Positions 43,839 through 51,446 of a stretch of DNA of 64,000 nucleotides are shown one piece after another. Position numbers and translations under genes: made by a program. The DNA lies in NCBI GenBank assembly GCA_044463945.1, contig JBIQLW010000020.1, forward strand, positions 1 through 64,000. The letters run 5' to 3'. Under the pieces are notes generated by a model. The model was not told the origin of the DNA and made no database searches. It saw only the letters and a program-made list of their open reading frames with translations. How positions within the stretch are numbered: position 1 is the first letter of the stretch; each line of letters opens with the position of its first letter. The stretch is from 62-47 sp044463945. GTDB taxonomy: Bacteria; Pseudomonadota; Alphaproteobacteria; Rhizobiales; Xanthobacteraceae.

Positions 43839-45188
43839 TCAGGCCCCGCAGGCCGCCGCAAGCACAGCCTCGATCTCGCTCAGAAGGCGATCAGCATCCT
43901 TCTCCGAGAACACAAGCGGTGGGCGGATCTTCAGCGTGTTCGAGTGAAAGCCGGTAGCTGAGATAAGCACGCGCCGCTCGCGGAGGTCATTGACGATACG
44001 CGAGGCCAGCGCACCATCGGGCGCTTTCGATGAACGATCGCTGACGATCTCGGCGCCGATATAGAGTCCGGCGCCACGGACATCGCCAATCACCTCGTAG
44101 CGCCTGGCCAGATCAGCAAGCCCGTCTCTGATGATGCGGCCGACCCTATCGGCATTGGCTTGCAAACCCTCGTCGCGGATCACATCGAGCGTCGCCTGAG
44201 CCGCCGCTATCGCCACCGTGTTGCCGCCGAACGTATTGAAGTAGCGTGTGTCATACGCAAACCTTTCGATGATATCCGGCGCGATGGCGAGTCCCGCGAC
44301 AGGAAATCCATTGCCCATCGGCTTGCCCATCGTCACAATGTCGGGCACGACGCCGTGGCGCTGATAACCCCAAAAGCGTTCCCCGGAGCGGCCAAAACCG
44401 GACTGCACTTCATCAGCGATGACAAGCCCGCCCGCCTGTCGCACGGTTTCTGCGATCGGCGCCAGCACGGCCGGATCCGAGAAGATTCCGTCAGACGAAA
44501 ACAGAGAATCTGCGATGAACGCCGCCACGCCATCACCGTGCCGCTGCAACTCCTCTATCTGCTTCGAAACGCTCTGCACCAGCAGCGGCACGATCTGATC
44601 CCGAGGGATGCGATAGGAGTCCGGCGCGGGAATCCGGCGCACCCAGACGCCAAGCGGCGAATAGGCGCCAAGGGATGGCGAAATGCTTGCCGTCAACTCG
44701 GAATTGCCGTGGTATGCTTCCGACGTAATAATGATGCCGTTGTGACCGGTGATGTGCTTAGCAATGCGCAGTGCCAGATCATTGGCCTCTGACCCGGTAC
44801 AGGTGAACATCACCCGGCCGACATCCCCTGTGAACGTGCCGAGAAGATCCTCAGCATAATTCAGAATGCCCTCCTGGATATACCGGGTGTGGGTGCAAAG
44901 TGTCGCAAGTTGCGCGGCAACCGCATCGACGACGTGTGGATGACCATGGCCGACACACGGCACATTGTTGTAAGCATCGAGATATTCGTTGCCCTCACGA
45001 TCATAGAGGTGAACGCCGCTACCGCGGCTGACCTCAACCGGACTCTGATAAAATAGACGATAGGCCGGGCCGAGCAGCGCCATGCGCCGGCGCACCAGTC
45101 GAGCCGTGTCCTCATCCAGCTTTTCGATCATCGACGGGTCAAACGAATTGACCATTTTGCCGCGAGACTTACTTGCCTGCTGTGCCAT
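43839..45188 (-). CDS. Class-III PLP aminotransferase, phospho-lyase-like
   Basis: PLP enzyme of 449 residues. The fold-type-I class III signatures are visible: TCTGSEANDLALRIA, AFIADSLFSSDG, VIADEVQSGFGRSGERFWGY, and the Schiff-base lysine in IVTMGKPMGNGFP. It lies 15 bp after an APH-type kinase gene. This pairing is known from hydroxylysine and ethanolamine breakdown, where the kinase phosphorylates an amino alcohol and a class-III PLP enzyme (AGXT2L type) eliminates phosphate and ammonia. A similar phospho-lyase role is my inference; a plain transaminase remains possible. Confidence 0.85.
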   Translation of the reverse strand: MAQQASKSRGKMVNSFDPSMIEKLDEDTARLVRRRMALLGPAYRLFYQSPVEVSRGSGVHLYDREGNEYLDAYNNVPCVGHGHPHVVDAVAAQLATLCTHTRYIQEGILNYAEDLLGTFTGDVGRVMFTCTGSEANDLALRIAKHITGHNGIIITSEAYHGNSELTASISPSLGAYSPLGVWVRRIPAPDSYRIPRDQIVPLLVQSVSKQIEELQRHGDGVAAFIADSLFSSDGIFSDPAVLAPIAETVRQAGGLVIADEVQSGFGRSGERFWGYQRHGVVPDIVTMGKPMGNGFPVAGLAIAPDIIERFAYDTRYFNTFGGNTVAIAAAQATLDVIRDEGLQANADRVGRIIRDGLADLARRYEVIGDVRGAGLYIGAEIVSDRSSKAPDGALASRIVNDLRERRVLISATGFHSNTLKIRPPLVFSEKDADRLLSEIEAVLAAACGA

Positions 45189-45203
45189 AACCTCACCTTC
45201 CCT

Positions 45204-46262
45204 CTAGCGGCGCGCGGCTGCAATGAAGTGGCTCGACAGATCGTCTATCGAGCGACTCATGAACCAGCGTAGCTGAAACCAGCTCTGTTCAGTGTTGCGC
45301 AGAATGTACGGCGCATTATTTGGAAACAAGCGCCCTCGCCAGGTGGTCAGCAGAACGCGGGCAACGATCCTGCCTGTCACCAGGTGGGGAATGAGACTAA
45401 GTTCTTCTGTCGTAAGATCGGCGATCCTGAGATAACCTCTCAATACATCAAAGCCGTCGCCAAAGAAGGAATCGACGGGCTGCGCCGGCAGCTGATTAAG
45501 AAGGGCCGTCGACACGTCGATGGCAATGGCAGTACGAACAGCATCGCCAAAATCGATCACGCCGGTGACGAATGCCCGCTGCGACGGATCGACGACAACG
45601 TTAGATTTGCTGAAATCATTGTGCAGTACCTGGCTGCGGCAGTGCTGTAGCCGGTCGAGGATCCTTGCGAAGCGCTCAAGCCCGGCGGACAGCAACGCGC
45701 GCTTGTCACCATCGCCGATCTCGCTGAGCAATGGCTCGAGCTTCAACAGATGCTTGACGTCCCAAGCAACCTCGCGGCCGTCCATCTCGTGCCGATAGCC
45801 CGCCATGGCCAGGCGGAGCGTGGCGAGCATCTCGCCGACCTTTTCGCGCTGCGCAGCATCGGCGTCGACTTCGCTCAGCGGCACGCCATCAAGATAGGTC
45901 AGCAGATAAGCCTGTCGGCGCTGCCCTTGCGAATCCAGATAGGACGATTGCAGTCTGCCGTCGCGATCGGGGACAACGCGCGGCACCGGCAGTGACGGCG
46001 ACGTGGCCGCAATGTGGCGAAGCAGGTCAAGTTGGAACGCAATCTCGCGTGGATTCTCGGCTCTGTTCGCAACCTTAAGCGTAAAGCGCCTGCCGTCAGC
46101 CACCGTCAGCCGAAAGGTGTCGTCCTTTTCGGTAGCGAACCGAACCACGGCCCCATCAAGACCGAACTGAGCCTTGGCCAGCGCCACCGCCTCCTCGTTG
46201 GTCACTATCACCGAGGGGGTGGCTAAAGCGCCATCAGCAAGCGAATCCACAATCTCGTCCAT
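45204..46262 (-). CDS. APH-family kinase (hydroxylysine-kinase-like)
   Basis: Small-molecule kinase of 352 residues with a protein-kinase-like fold. Residues about 55-65 hold the ATP-binding lysine (FTLKVAN). The catalytic loop is VLHNDFSKSNVVVD and the Mg motif GVIDFGDAV. It resembles hydroxylysine kinase and homoserine-kinase-type proteins rather than antibiotic kinases. I chose ATG 46262; the longer frame to 46565 crosses the operator and is not supported. It is the first gene of a two-gene unit with the aminotransferase, and its promoter carries the 18-bp palindrome at 46301-46318. Confidence 0.82.
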   Translation of the reverse strand: MDEIVDSLADGALATPSVIVTNEEAVALAKAQFGLDGAVVRFATEKDDTFRLTVADGRRFTLKVANRAENPREIAFQLDLLRHIAATSPSLPVPRVVPDRDGRLQSSYLDSQGQRRQAYLLTYLDGVPLSEVDADAAQREKVGEMLATLRLAMAGYRHEMDGREVAWDVKHLLKLEPLLSEIGDGDKRALLSAGLERFARILDRLQHCRSQVLHNDFSKSNVVVDPSQRAFVTGVIDFGDAVRTAIAIDVSTALLNQLPAQPVDSFFGDGFDVLRGYLRIADLTTEELSLIPHLVTGRIVARVLLTTWRGRLFPNNAPYILRNTEQSWFQLRWFMSRSIDDLSSHFIAAARR

Positions 46263-46300
46263 CTGGGGCCCTTCACAACCATAGTGCGTCTGTCGTATAG

Positions 46301-46318
46301 TCGATTGTCGACAATCGA
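46301..46318. promoter_or_regulatory. GntR operator palindrome
   Basis: TCGATTGTCGACAATCGA is a perfect 18-bp palindrome between the divergent kinase and gntR genes. It contains the core TTGTCGACAA also seen at 43699-43708. It probably binds the GntR regulator and controls both directions. Confidence 0.75.
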
Positions 46319-46456
46319 TCAAGCGCAAATTAAGTCGGATGGACCGATCCAGGCAGCAACGCTTCCCTTTCCGGGGGACAATGAGGCAAATTGAGGGGCC
46401 GCCTGGGCCACATTGCTCTTCCCTTCCGGCCAGACGCCGCCGTGCCCGAGGATGTG

Positions 46457-47212
46457 ATGATGGATAGATCAACGATGCCTCGCATCGTGAAGATGCCTGT
46501 GGAAACCCAGGCAACCGATTTGTTACGCGATGCGATCGTGAATGGGACCATTCCCGCTGGCTCACGGATCACTGAAATTCAGCTCGCCGATCAGCTCGCC
46601 TTGTCACGCGCCACGATCCGGACGGCTCTGCACCAGCTTGCAAAGGAAGGTCTGCTGATCCTGACCCCCTATACCGGCTGGACGGTGATCTCGCTGTCGT
46701 CGCGCGACGTCTGGGAATTGTACACGCTGAGGGCCGCCGTCGAGCGCCTCGCCGCGCAACTCGCCGCGCAGACGATTAGCTCAGCCAAGTCATCTCAACT
46801 CAACTGGGCATTCGACGGCCTCGTCAAAGAATGCCGCCGCGGAGATGGAAGCCGCATTGCCGAAGCTGATTTCGCTCTCCATAAAACCATCATTCAGATG
46901 GCTGATCATACTCGTCTCAGTTCGCAATATGCGCTGATCGAGCAGCAAATCCGCATGTATATCCGTTCGAGCGACGCACTGATTTCCGATATCGCGACGA
47001 TTATTGACCAGCATCGTCCAATCGTGGACTCGATCATTGCGGGCAACTTCGAAACTGCCGGTCACCTCTCGGAACAGCACAACCTCACCGAGGGTAGAAA
47101 GCTGACTGACCACCTGGAAAAACTCGAAGCTATGGTCGAAAAAGCAAAGAAATTCGATACGCCCACCAAGCCGAAAGTTGCCCGGCGTGTCCGACGAAAG
47201 ACCAAGTCATAG
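46457..47212 (+). CDS. GntR family regulator (FCD/FadR type)
   Basis: Repressor of about 251 residues. The winged helix covers about 12-75 (LLRDAIVNGTIPAGSRI, ALSRATIRTALHQLAKEGLL). The FCD-type effector domain follows (LYTLRAAVERLAAQLAA, DFALHKTIIQMADH, DQHRPIVDSIIAGNFETA), with its Asp and His metal or ligand positions. The C-terminal tail is basic (KPKVARRVRRKTKS). I chose ATG 46457 after CCGAGGATGTG. Its likely sites are the TTGTCGACAA palindromes in front of the kinase and ABC operons. Confidence 0.9.
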   Translation: MMDRSTMPRIVKMPVETQATDLLRDAIVNGTIPAGSRITEIQLADQLALSRATIRTALHQLAKEGLLILTPYTGWTVISLSSRDVWELYTLRAAVERLAAQLAAQTISSAKSSQLNWAFDGLVKECRRGDGSRIAEADFALHKTIIQMADHTRLSSQYALIEQQIRMYIRSSDALISDIATIIDQHRPIVDSIIAGNFETAGHLSEQHNLTEGRKLTDHLEKLEAMVEKAKKFDTPTKPKVARRVRRKTKS

Positions 47213-47634
47213 ATTACCGGCGGAGGGTCGACTCATCCTGCTCCGGGTCGAGCGGCGACGCATGGGCGTCCACCGTCGCGCACATCTTCTCCACCTGTTC
47301 GGGATCGCACCCGACGCGAGCGCAAGGCGGCGTAACGGGACAGCCAAATGGCGCGCGCAAGCGCGACTCCGACGACACCGTTGCGACCGTTGCGCCAAGC
47401 CCCGCCGAAGCTGTCATTGATGATCACACCGTTTCCTAGGTCGAATTCGGCATCAAGAGACTGCTTGATCTGGCAGCAGGATGCGTCCAGATCCGCCGGC
47501 ACGCCCCGTCACAGGGAACCGGCGACGCTGGCATTGCGAGCGTGATCAATCCCGCGAATATCGCGTCGGTGGCGAGGTCACCAATAGCCCAATATCAAGA
47601 ATGTTCGTAAGTTTGTTCCGAATGGTCGGTATTT
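47213..47634. other. Gene-poor stretch with possible broken frame
   Basis: No intact gene is supported in these 422 bp. On the minus strand two overlapping frames look partly protein-like: LDASCCQIKQSLDAEFDLGN and NDSFGGAWRNGRNGVVG (about 47350-47500), and, in another frame, CARVGCDPEQVEKMCATVDA (about 47220-47320). They could be one short gene broken by a frameshift near 47330. This stretch joins the accessory region to the tRNA-Arg gene. Confidence 0.35.
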
Positions 47635-47711
47635 TGGCGCGCTCGGAGAGATTCGAACTCCCGACCCTCGGAATCGAAATCCGATGCTCTATCCAGCTGA
47701 GCTACGAGCGC
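47635..47711 (-). tRNA. tRNA-Arg (anticodon TCG)
   Basis: Read on the minus strand, the 77-nt cloverleaf starts GCGCTCG and ends CGAGCGC-G-CCA, so the acceptor stem pairs perfectly and CCA is encoded. The D-arm contains AGCTCAGCTGGATAGAGC, the anticodon stem-loop is TCGGA-TTTCGAT-TCCGA with anticodon TCG (reads CGA), and the T-arm has GTTCGAATC. Its 3' end faces the accessory region to the left. Confidence 0.95.
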
Positions 47712-47785
47712 GGGCCGCCGACCGATTAGCAGAGTTGGCCGGCAACGGCTACCGTCTTGCGCGCTCCTCCGGCCACCCGCGTCCG

Positions 47786-48049
47786 CTATTTCTCGCCGCC
47801 GCCGGGCCTCGGGAAATCGGCGAAACCGGAATGCGGGCGACGCCTCGCCTGCCGCACCGCCTCGCGGAAATCCTCTGCGTCGAACCAGGCGAAGCCCTGC
47901 AACGACGCAACGAGATCGTCATCGCTGTCCCCGATGCGCGCCGCCTCGATATCGTGTTGCCCGTAGCGCTTCTGATCGACCGCCTGAACGCCGTATCCCG
48001 TCACCGCCCACTGACGCCCGAGCCAGTAGATGTCCCGATGCAAAGTCAT
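47786..48049 (-). CDS. Conserved hypothetical protein, 87 aa
   Basis: Short soluble protein starting MTLHRDIYWLGRQWAVTGYG, with VQAVDQKRYGQHDIEAARI and a C-terminal FAWFDAEDFREAVRQARRR. There is no signal peptide or membrane segment. The Trp/Tyr-rich start is unlike antisense noise, and I believe close relatives occur throughout the Bradyrhizobium group. No function is known to me. It is encoded next to the tRNA-Arg gene on the same strand. Confidence 0.7.
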   Translation of the reverse strand: MTLHRDIYWLGRQWAVTGYGVQAVDQKRYGQHDIEAARIGDSDDDLVASLQGFAWFDAEDFREAVRQARRRPHSGFADFPRPGGGEK

Positions 48050-48200
48050 CGGCGGATGTTATCGTGATTCTCGCGCGAAACAGTCAATCCCGGCGACCCG
48101 CGCGGCGGCGGGGGCCGGAACCGGCCTTTATCTTTGCCGGCGGCTCACCTAACCTTGCCGAATCGGCAATGCCGGAATCGACCGGCGAAAAGGAGGGTTC

Positions 48201-48635
48201 ATGCGCCAGTGGATCTATGCAGCGGCTACAGCTTTGTCTCTCGGGGCGTTCGGTGCGGTCGCGCCGGCCCAGGCACTCCCCGTTCATAGCGGCCTCGCCG
48301 CGCCTTCGGACGTCGCGCAGGCGCAGTTCGTGTTCGGCGGCCGCAACTACTGCTTCTATCCCAATGGCTGGAACGGCCCGGGCTTCTACTGGTGCGGTTA
48401 TGCCTTCCGCCGCGGGCTGGGCTGGGGTGGCGGCGCCGGCTGGCACGGCTGGGATCACCGCCGGCCGCATGTTCACCACCGTCGGCATTCGCGCCCGCCG
48501 CATGTCGGCCGGCCCGGACCGCGTCCGCCGCACATTCAGCCCCGGTCGGCACCTCGGCCGCACGTCAACCGGGCCGCGCCGCGTCCGCATGTCGGGGCAC
48601 GTCCCGGGGGCGGACATCACGGGCCGCGCCGCTGA
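48201..48635 (+). CDS. Secreted Gly/His/Pro-rich small protein
   Basis: Protein of 144 residues. The signal peptide is about 1-26 (MRQWIYAAATALSLGAFGAV...AQA). A short conserved part contains the cysteine pair NYCFYPNGWNGPGFYWCGYA. The C-terminal 65 residues are dominated by His, Pro, Arg and Gly in irregular repeats (RPHVHHRRHSRPPH and similar). Proteins of this kind are exported in Bradyrhizobium relatives; the His-rich tail could bind metal, but that is inference. Confidence 0.75.
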   Translation: MRQWIYAAATALSLGAFGAVAPAQALPVHSGLAAPSDVAQAQFVFGGRNYCFYPNGWNGPGFYWCGYAFRRGLGWGGGAGWHGWDHRRPHVHHRRHSRPPHVGRPGPRPPHIQPRSAPRPHVNRAAPRPHVGARPGGGHHGPRR

Positions 48636-49036
48636 GGTTTGACAAGCGGGGCTGACGCCATACCGTCGGCCCCGCGCGAGCGACATGACGTCGCAAGCCG
48701 CATTGGATAACCGCCCGATGCGGCATCGCCCTTTCGAGGCGCGGCCACTCCGCCTGCGGCACGGTGGTTGCGGTTGCCGCCGCGACCCGGACCTCGCGTC
48801 GTTCGCCATCCATGGCGACCGCGCCATATCGCGACTGTGTCGTGACAACGTCACAATGCGAAAATGAGCCCGGCCTGCGCCGGGCTCATTGCATTTTCCG
48901 CAAGCGAGAACGCGGAACCGGACCGCGACCGCGGCGGAACACGCAAGGCCCGGCTTTGCGGAAATGCCGCGTTGACGGCCCCGGAGCGCGTTTGGCATAA
49001 CCAATGCGGGATGGCGCAGCGCAAGATTGGGGCACG
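48636..49036. other. Intergenic with a terminator hairpin
   Basis: No gene is supported in these 401 bp. At 48863-48890 there is a perfect 12-bp stem (AATGAGCCCGGC / GCCGGGCTCATT) with loop CTGC, followed by GCATTTTCC, a likely terminator for the secreted-protein gene. The loop CTGC is the same as in the hairpin at 6920-6947. Confidence 0.6.
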
Positions 49037-49387
49037 ATGAGGAACGGGCTGTATTCAGTCCACGTCGATCTGCTCGATGGCAGGACCGGCAAAGGCAGCG
49101 GCGTGGTGGTTTTCCGCGACGGAAAAATTCTTGGTGGCGACGCTTTCCTGTTCTACGTCGGCCACTACACGGTCGAGGGATCGATCTTCAAGGGCGAGTT
49201 GCAGGTCAATCAACACACCCGCAGCCCCGACGTGAATCCGATCTTCGGCGGGCAGAGCCAGCCGGTCGGCGTCGGCGTCTCCGGCACCTTCACCGACACC
49301 GGCGGCACCATGACCGGCACCGCGCTGGTGGGCAAGGCGAGCCAGATCTTCACGGCGACGCTGCGCAGGCTGGCGGATGCCGATTAG
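49037..49387 (+). CDS. GrlR-like regulatory protein
   Basis: Small protein of 116 residues from ATG 49037 (MRNGLYSVHVDLLDG) after GGGGCACG. Features fit GrlR-type proteins: an eight-stranded calycin-like fold with GSGVVVFRDGKILGGDAFLF and GTFTDTGGTMTGTALVG. In enteropathogens GrlR restrains the activator GrlA; in rhizobia such proteins are encoded alone and their partner is unknown. It is convergent with the PAS histidine kinase gene. Confidence 0.7.
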   Translation: MRNGLYSVHVDLLDGRTGKGSGVVVFRDGKILGGDAFLFYVGHYTVEGSIFKGELQVNQHTRSPDVNPIFGGQSQPVGVGVSGTFTDTGGTMTGTALVGKASQIFTATLRRLADAD

Positions 49388-49430
49388 AAAGACTCCAACA
49401 CGCGGCGCATCGCCTCGATCGTAACGACGG

Positions 49431-51221
49431 TCAGCCGCCGCCCGGCGCGGCGAGTTCGCCTTGTGGATTGCGCGGCAGGATCATCTGCACGCGGGTGCCC
49501 TTGCCCGGCTCGGACTCCAACGCGATCTGTCCGCCGAGGCGGCTGGTGACGATGCTGTAGACGATGTGCAGGCCGAGGCCGGTGCCGCCCTCCTCGCGCC
49601 GCGTCGTGAAGAACGGATCGAACGCACGCCGCCGGATGTCCGGCGTCATGCCGCAGCCGTTGTCGGAATACGTCACCTCGACATGATCGTCGCCGGCCGC
49701 GCGCGCGGTGATGCGAACCTCCCCCGCTCCGCCGCCGGGAAAGGCGTGGGCCACCGAGTTGAGAAACAGGTTGGTCAGCACCTGCCCGTAAGGGCCGGGA
49801 TAGCTGTTCATGACCAGCCCCTGCTCGCATTCGACGCTGAGCGTGAGGTTCTGCTTGCGGATTCCCGGCCGCAGGCTCATCACCACCTGATCGGTCAGGT
49901 CGGCCAGATTGAAGGTGCGCTGATCTGAGTAGCTGCGGTCGGCGGCGACCTGCTTGAACGACTGGATCAGTTCGGCGGCGCGATTGAGGTTGCCGACCAG
50001 TTGCGAGGCGGCGTCGCGGCTGGCCTCGACGAACTCGTTCAGGCTTGAGCGGCGCAGGCTGCCGCGCGCGACCTCCTCGGCGAACAGCGCGACCTTGCGC
50101 TCCAGCGATGACGCGACCGTCAGGCTGATGCCGACCGGGTTGTTGACCTCGTGGGCGACGCCGGCCACCAGCCGGCCCAGCGCCGCGAGTTTCTCCGCCT
50201 CGATCAGCGAGGCTTGCGTCTCGCGCAGATGCTTCAGCGCCGCTTCGGCGGCGTCACGCGCCTTGCGCATCTCCTGCTCGCTGCGCTTGCGCTCGCCGAT
50301 GTCGAGCGCCACGGTGACGATCAGTTTGATCTCGCCGTCGGAGCCGCGCAGCGGCAGCTTGTTGACCAGCCATTGCCGCATGGTGCCAGAGGAATCGACG
50401 TACTCCTCCTCGTAGAAGCCGAGCTCCTGCCCGGACTCGATGACGCGGCGGTCGTTGTCGTCGGTCTTCTGGGCGCCGTAGCGCGACATGATGTCGGTAG
50501 TGGTGCGCCCGATGGCGTCTTCCGGCTCGATGTTGAAGATGTTCGCCATGTAGCGGTTCATCAGGACATAGCGCATCCGCATGTCCTTGACGTTGATCAC
50601 CGCCGGCACGGTATCGATCACCTCCTGCAAGCGGCGGCGGCCTTCGGCGACCTCCTCCTCAGCGCGCTTCTGATTGGTGATGTCGCGCACCACGCCCTCG
50701 TAGCGCACCACATGGCCCGCATCGTCGCGCACCGTGGTGGCGCTGTCGGACAGCCACAGCACGCTGCCGTCGCGCCGCCGCGCCTGATACTCGAACTCGC
50801 GCACCATGCCGTCGCGCGCCATGCGCTCCTGATATTCGGTCCGCATCGCGGGATCGACGAAGATGCTGCTGGCGATATCGGTGACGCCCTCGATCAGGTC
50901 CTGCGGCGTGTCATAGCCCATCATCCGCGCCAGCGCCGGGTTGGCGTTGACGATCCGGCCGGCGGGCGTCGTGACGTAGATGCCGTCGATCGAACTGTCG
51001 AACAGCCTGCGATAGCCCTCCTCGGCTTCCGCGAAACGCCGCTCGGCCAACGAGCGCCGCGCCGCCTCGCCGGCGGGGTCGGCGGCCGCGCGCGCGCCGC
51101 GCCCCATCGCCGCGGCTGCATAGCCGATCGCGACGCCGGCAAGGCCCGCGACGACCCCTACTCCGATCAGCGCTCCCGAGCCGGTCAGATCAATCGCGAG
51201 TTGCGGAACGAGCACGGTCAC
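49431..51221 (-). CDS. PAS-domain sensor histidine kinase
   Basis: Sensor kinase of about 596 residues. A single N-terminal membrane segment (IGVGVVAGLAGVAIGYAAAA) is followed by two PAS domains (about 70-190 and 200-325; YRRLFDSSIDGIYVTTPAGR and EVIDTVPAVINVKDMRMRYV), a coiled-coil, and a HisKA-like segment with the His in LVAGVAHEVNNPVGISLTVA. The HATPase part has DNGCGM and GGTGLGLHIVYSIV. The start is uncertain; GTG 51221 is chosen because the frame upstream runs into an intergenic repeat. No response regulator is adjacent. Confidence 0.88.
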   Translation of the reverse strand: MTVLVPQLAIDLTGSGALIGVGVVAGLAGVAIGYAAAAMGRGARAAADPAGEAARRSLAERRFAEAEEGYRRLFDSSIDGIYVTTPAGRIVNANPALARMMGYDTPQDLIEGVTDIASSIFVDPAMRTEYQERMARDGMVREFEYQARRRDGSVLWLSDSATTVRDDAGHVVRYEGVVRDITNQKRAEEEVAEGRRRLQEVIDTVPAVINVKDMRMRYVLMNRYMANIFNIEPEDAIGRTTTDIMSRYGAQKTDDNDRRVIESGQELGFYEEEYVDSSGTMRQWLVNKLPLRGSDGEIKLIVTVALDIGERKRSEQEMRKARDAAEAALKHLRETQASLIEAEKLAALGRLVAGVAHEVNNPVGISLTVASSLERKVALFAEEVARGSLRRSSLNEFVEASRDAASQLVGNLNRAAELIQSFKQVAADRSYSDQRTFNLADLTDQVVMSLRPGIRKQNLTLSVECEQGLVMNSYPGPYGQVLTNLFLNSVAHAFPGGGAGEVRITARAAGDDHVEVTYSDNGCGMTPDIRRRAFDPFFTTRREEGGTGLGLHIVYSIVTSRLGGQIALESEPGKGTRVQMILPRNPQGELAAPGGG

Positions 51222-51246
51222 CTGCCGCGAGTGGAAACGCCTTGGC

Positions 51247-51340
51247 GCATGATCCCAAAGAGCGGCCCCCGGCTCCTGGAAAGGATCATGCTCAAACGAA
51301 AACCGGAGCGGACGACCATTCAACCTGATCGTCCGCGCCA
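51247..51340. repeat. GCATGATCC...GGATCATGC intergenic repeat
   Basis: Arms GCATGATCC (51247-51255) and GGATCATGC (51283-51291) flank an internal GC-rich hairpin. An arm pair CGGACGA / TCGTCCG follows. It is an inverted relative of the repeat at 3122-3209 and lies at the 5' side of the histidine kinase gene. Confidence 0.7.
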
Positions 51341-51446
51341 ACATAGCATATCCCGACCCGCGTGCGCCATCGCGCGCCAGCGGCGCGCCGGCCGGTTGGC
51401 GCGCGCGCCATCGATCAGGCTTTCGGCCATCGCCGGGCGGGGCCGG

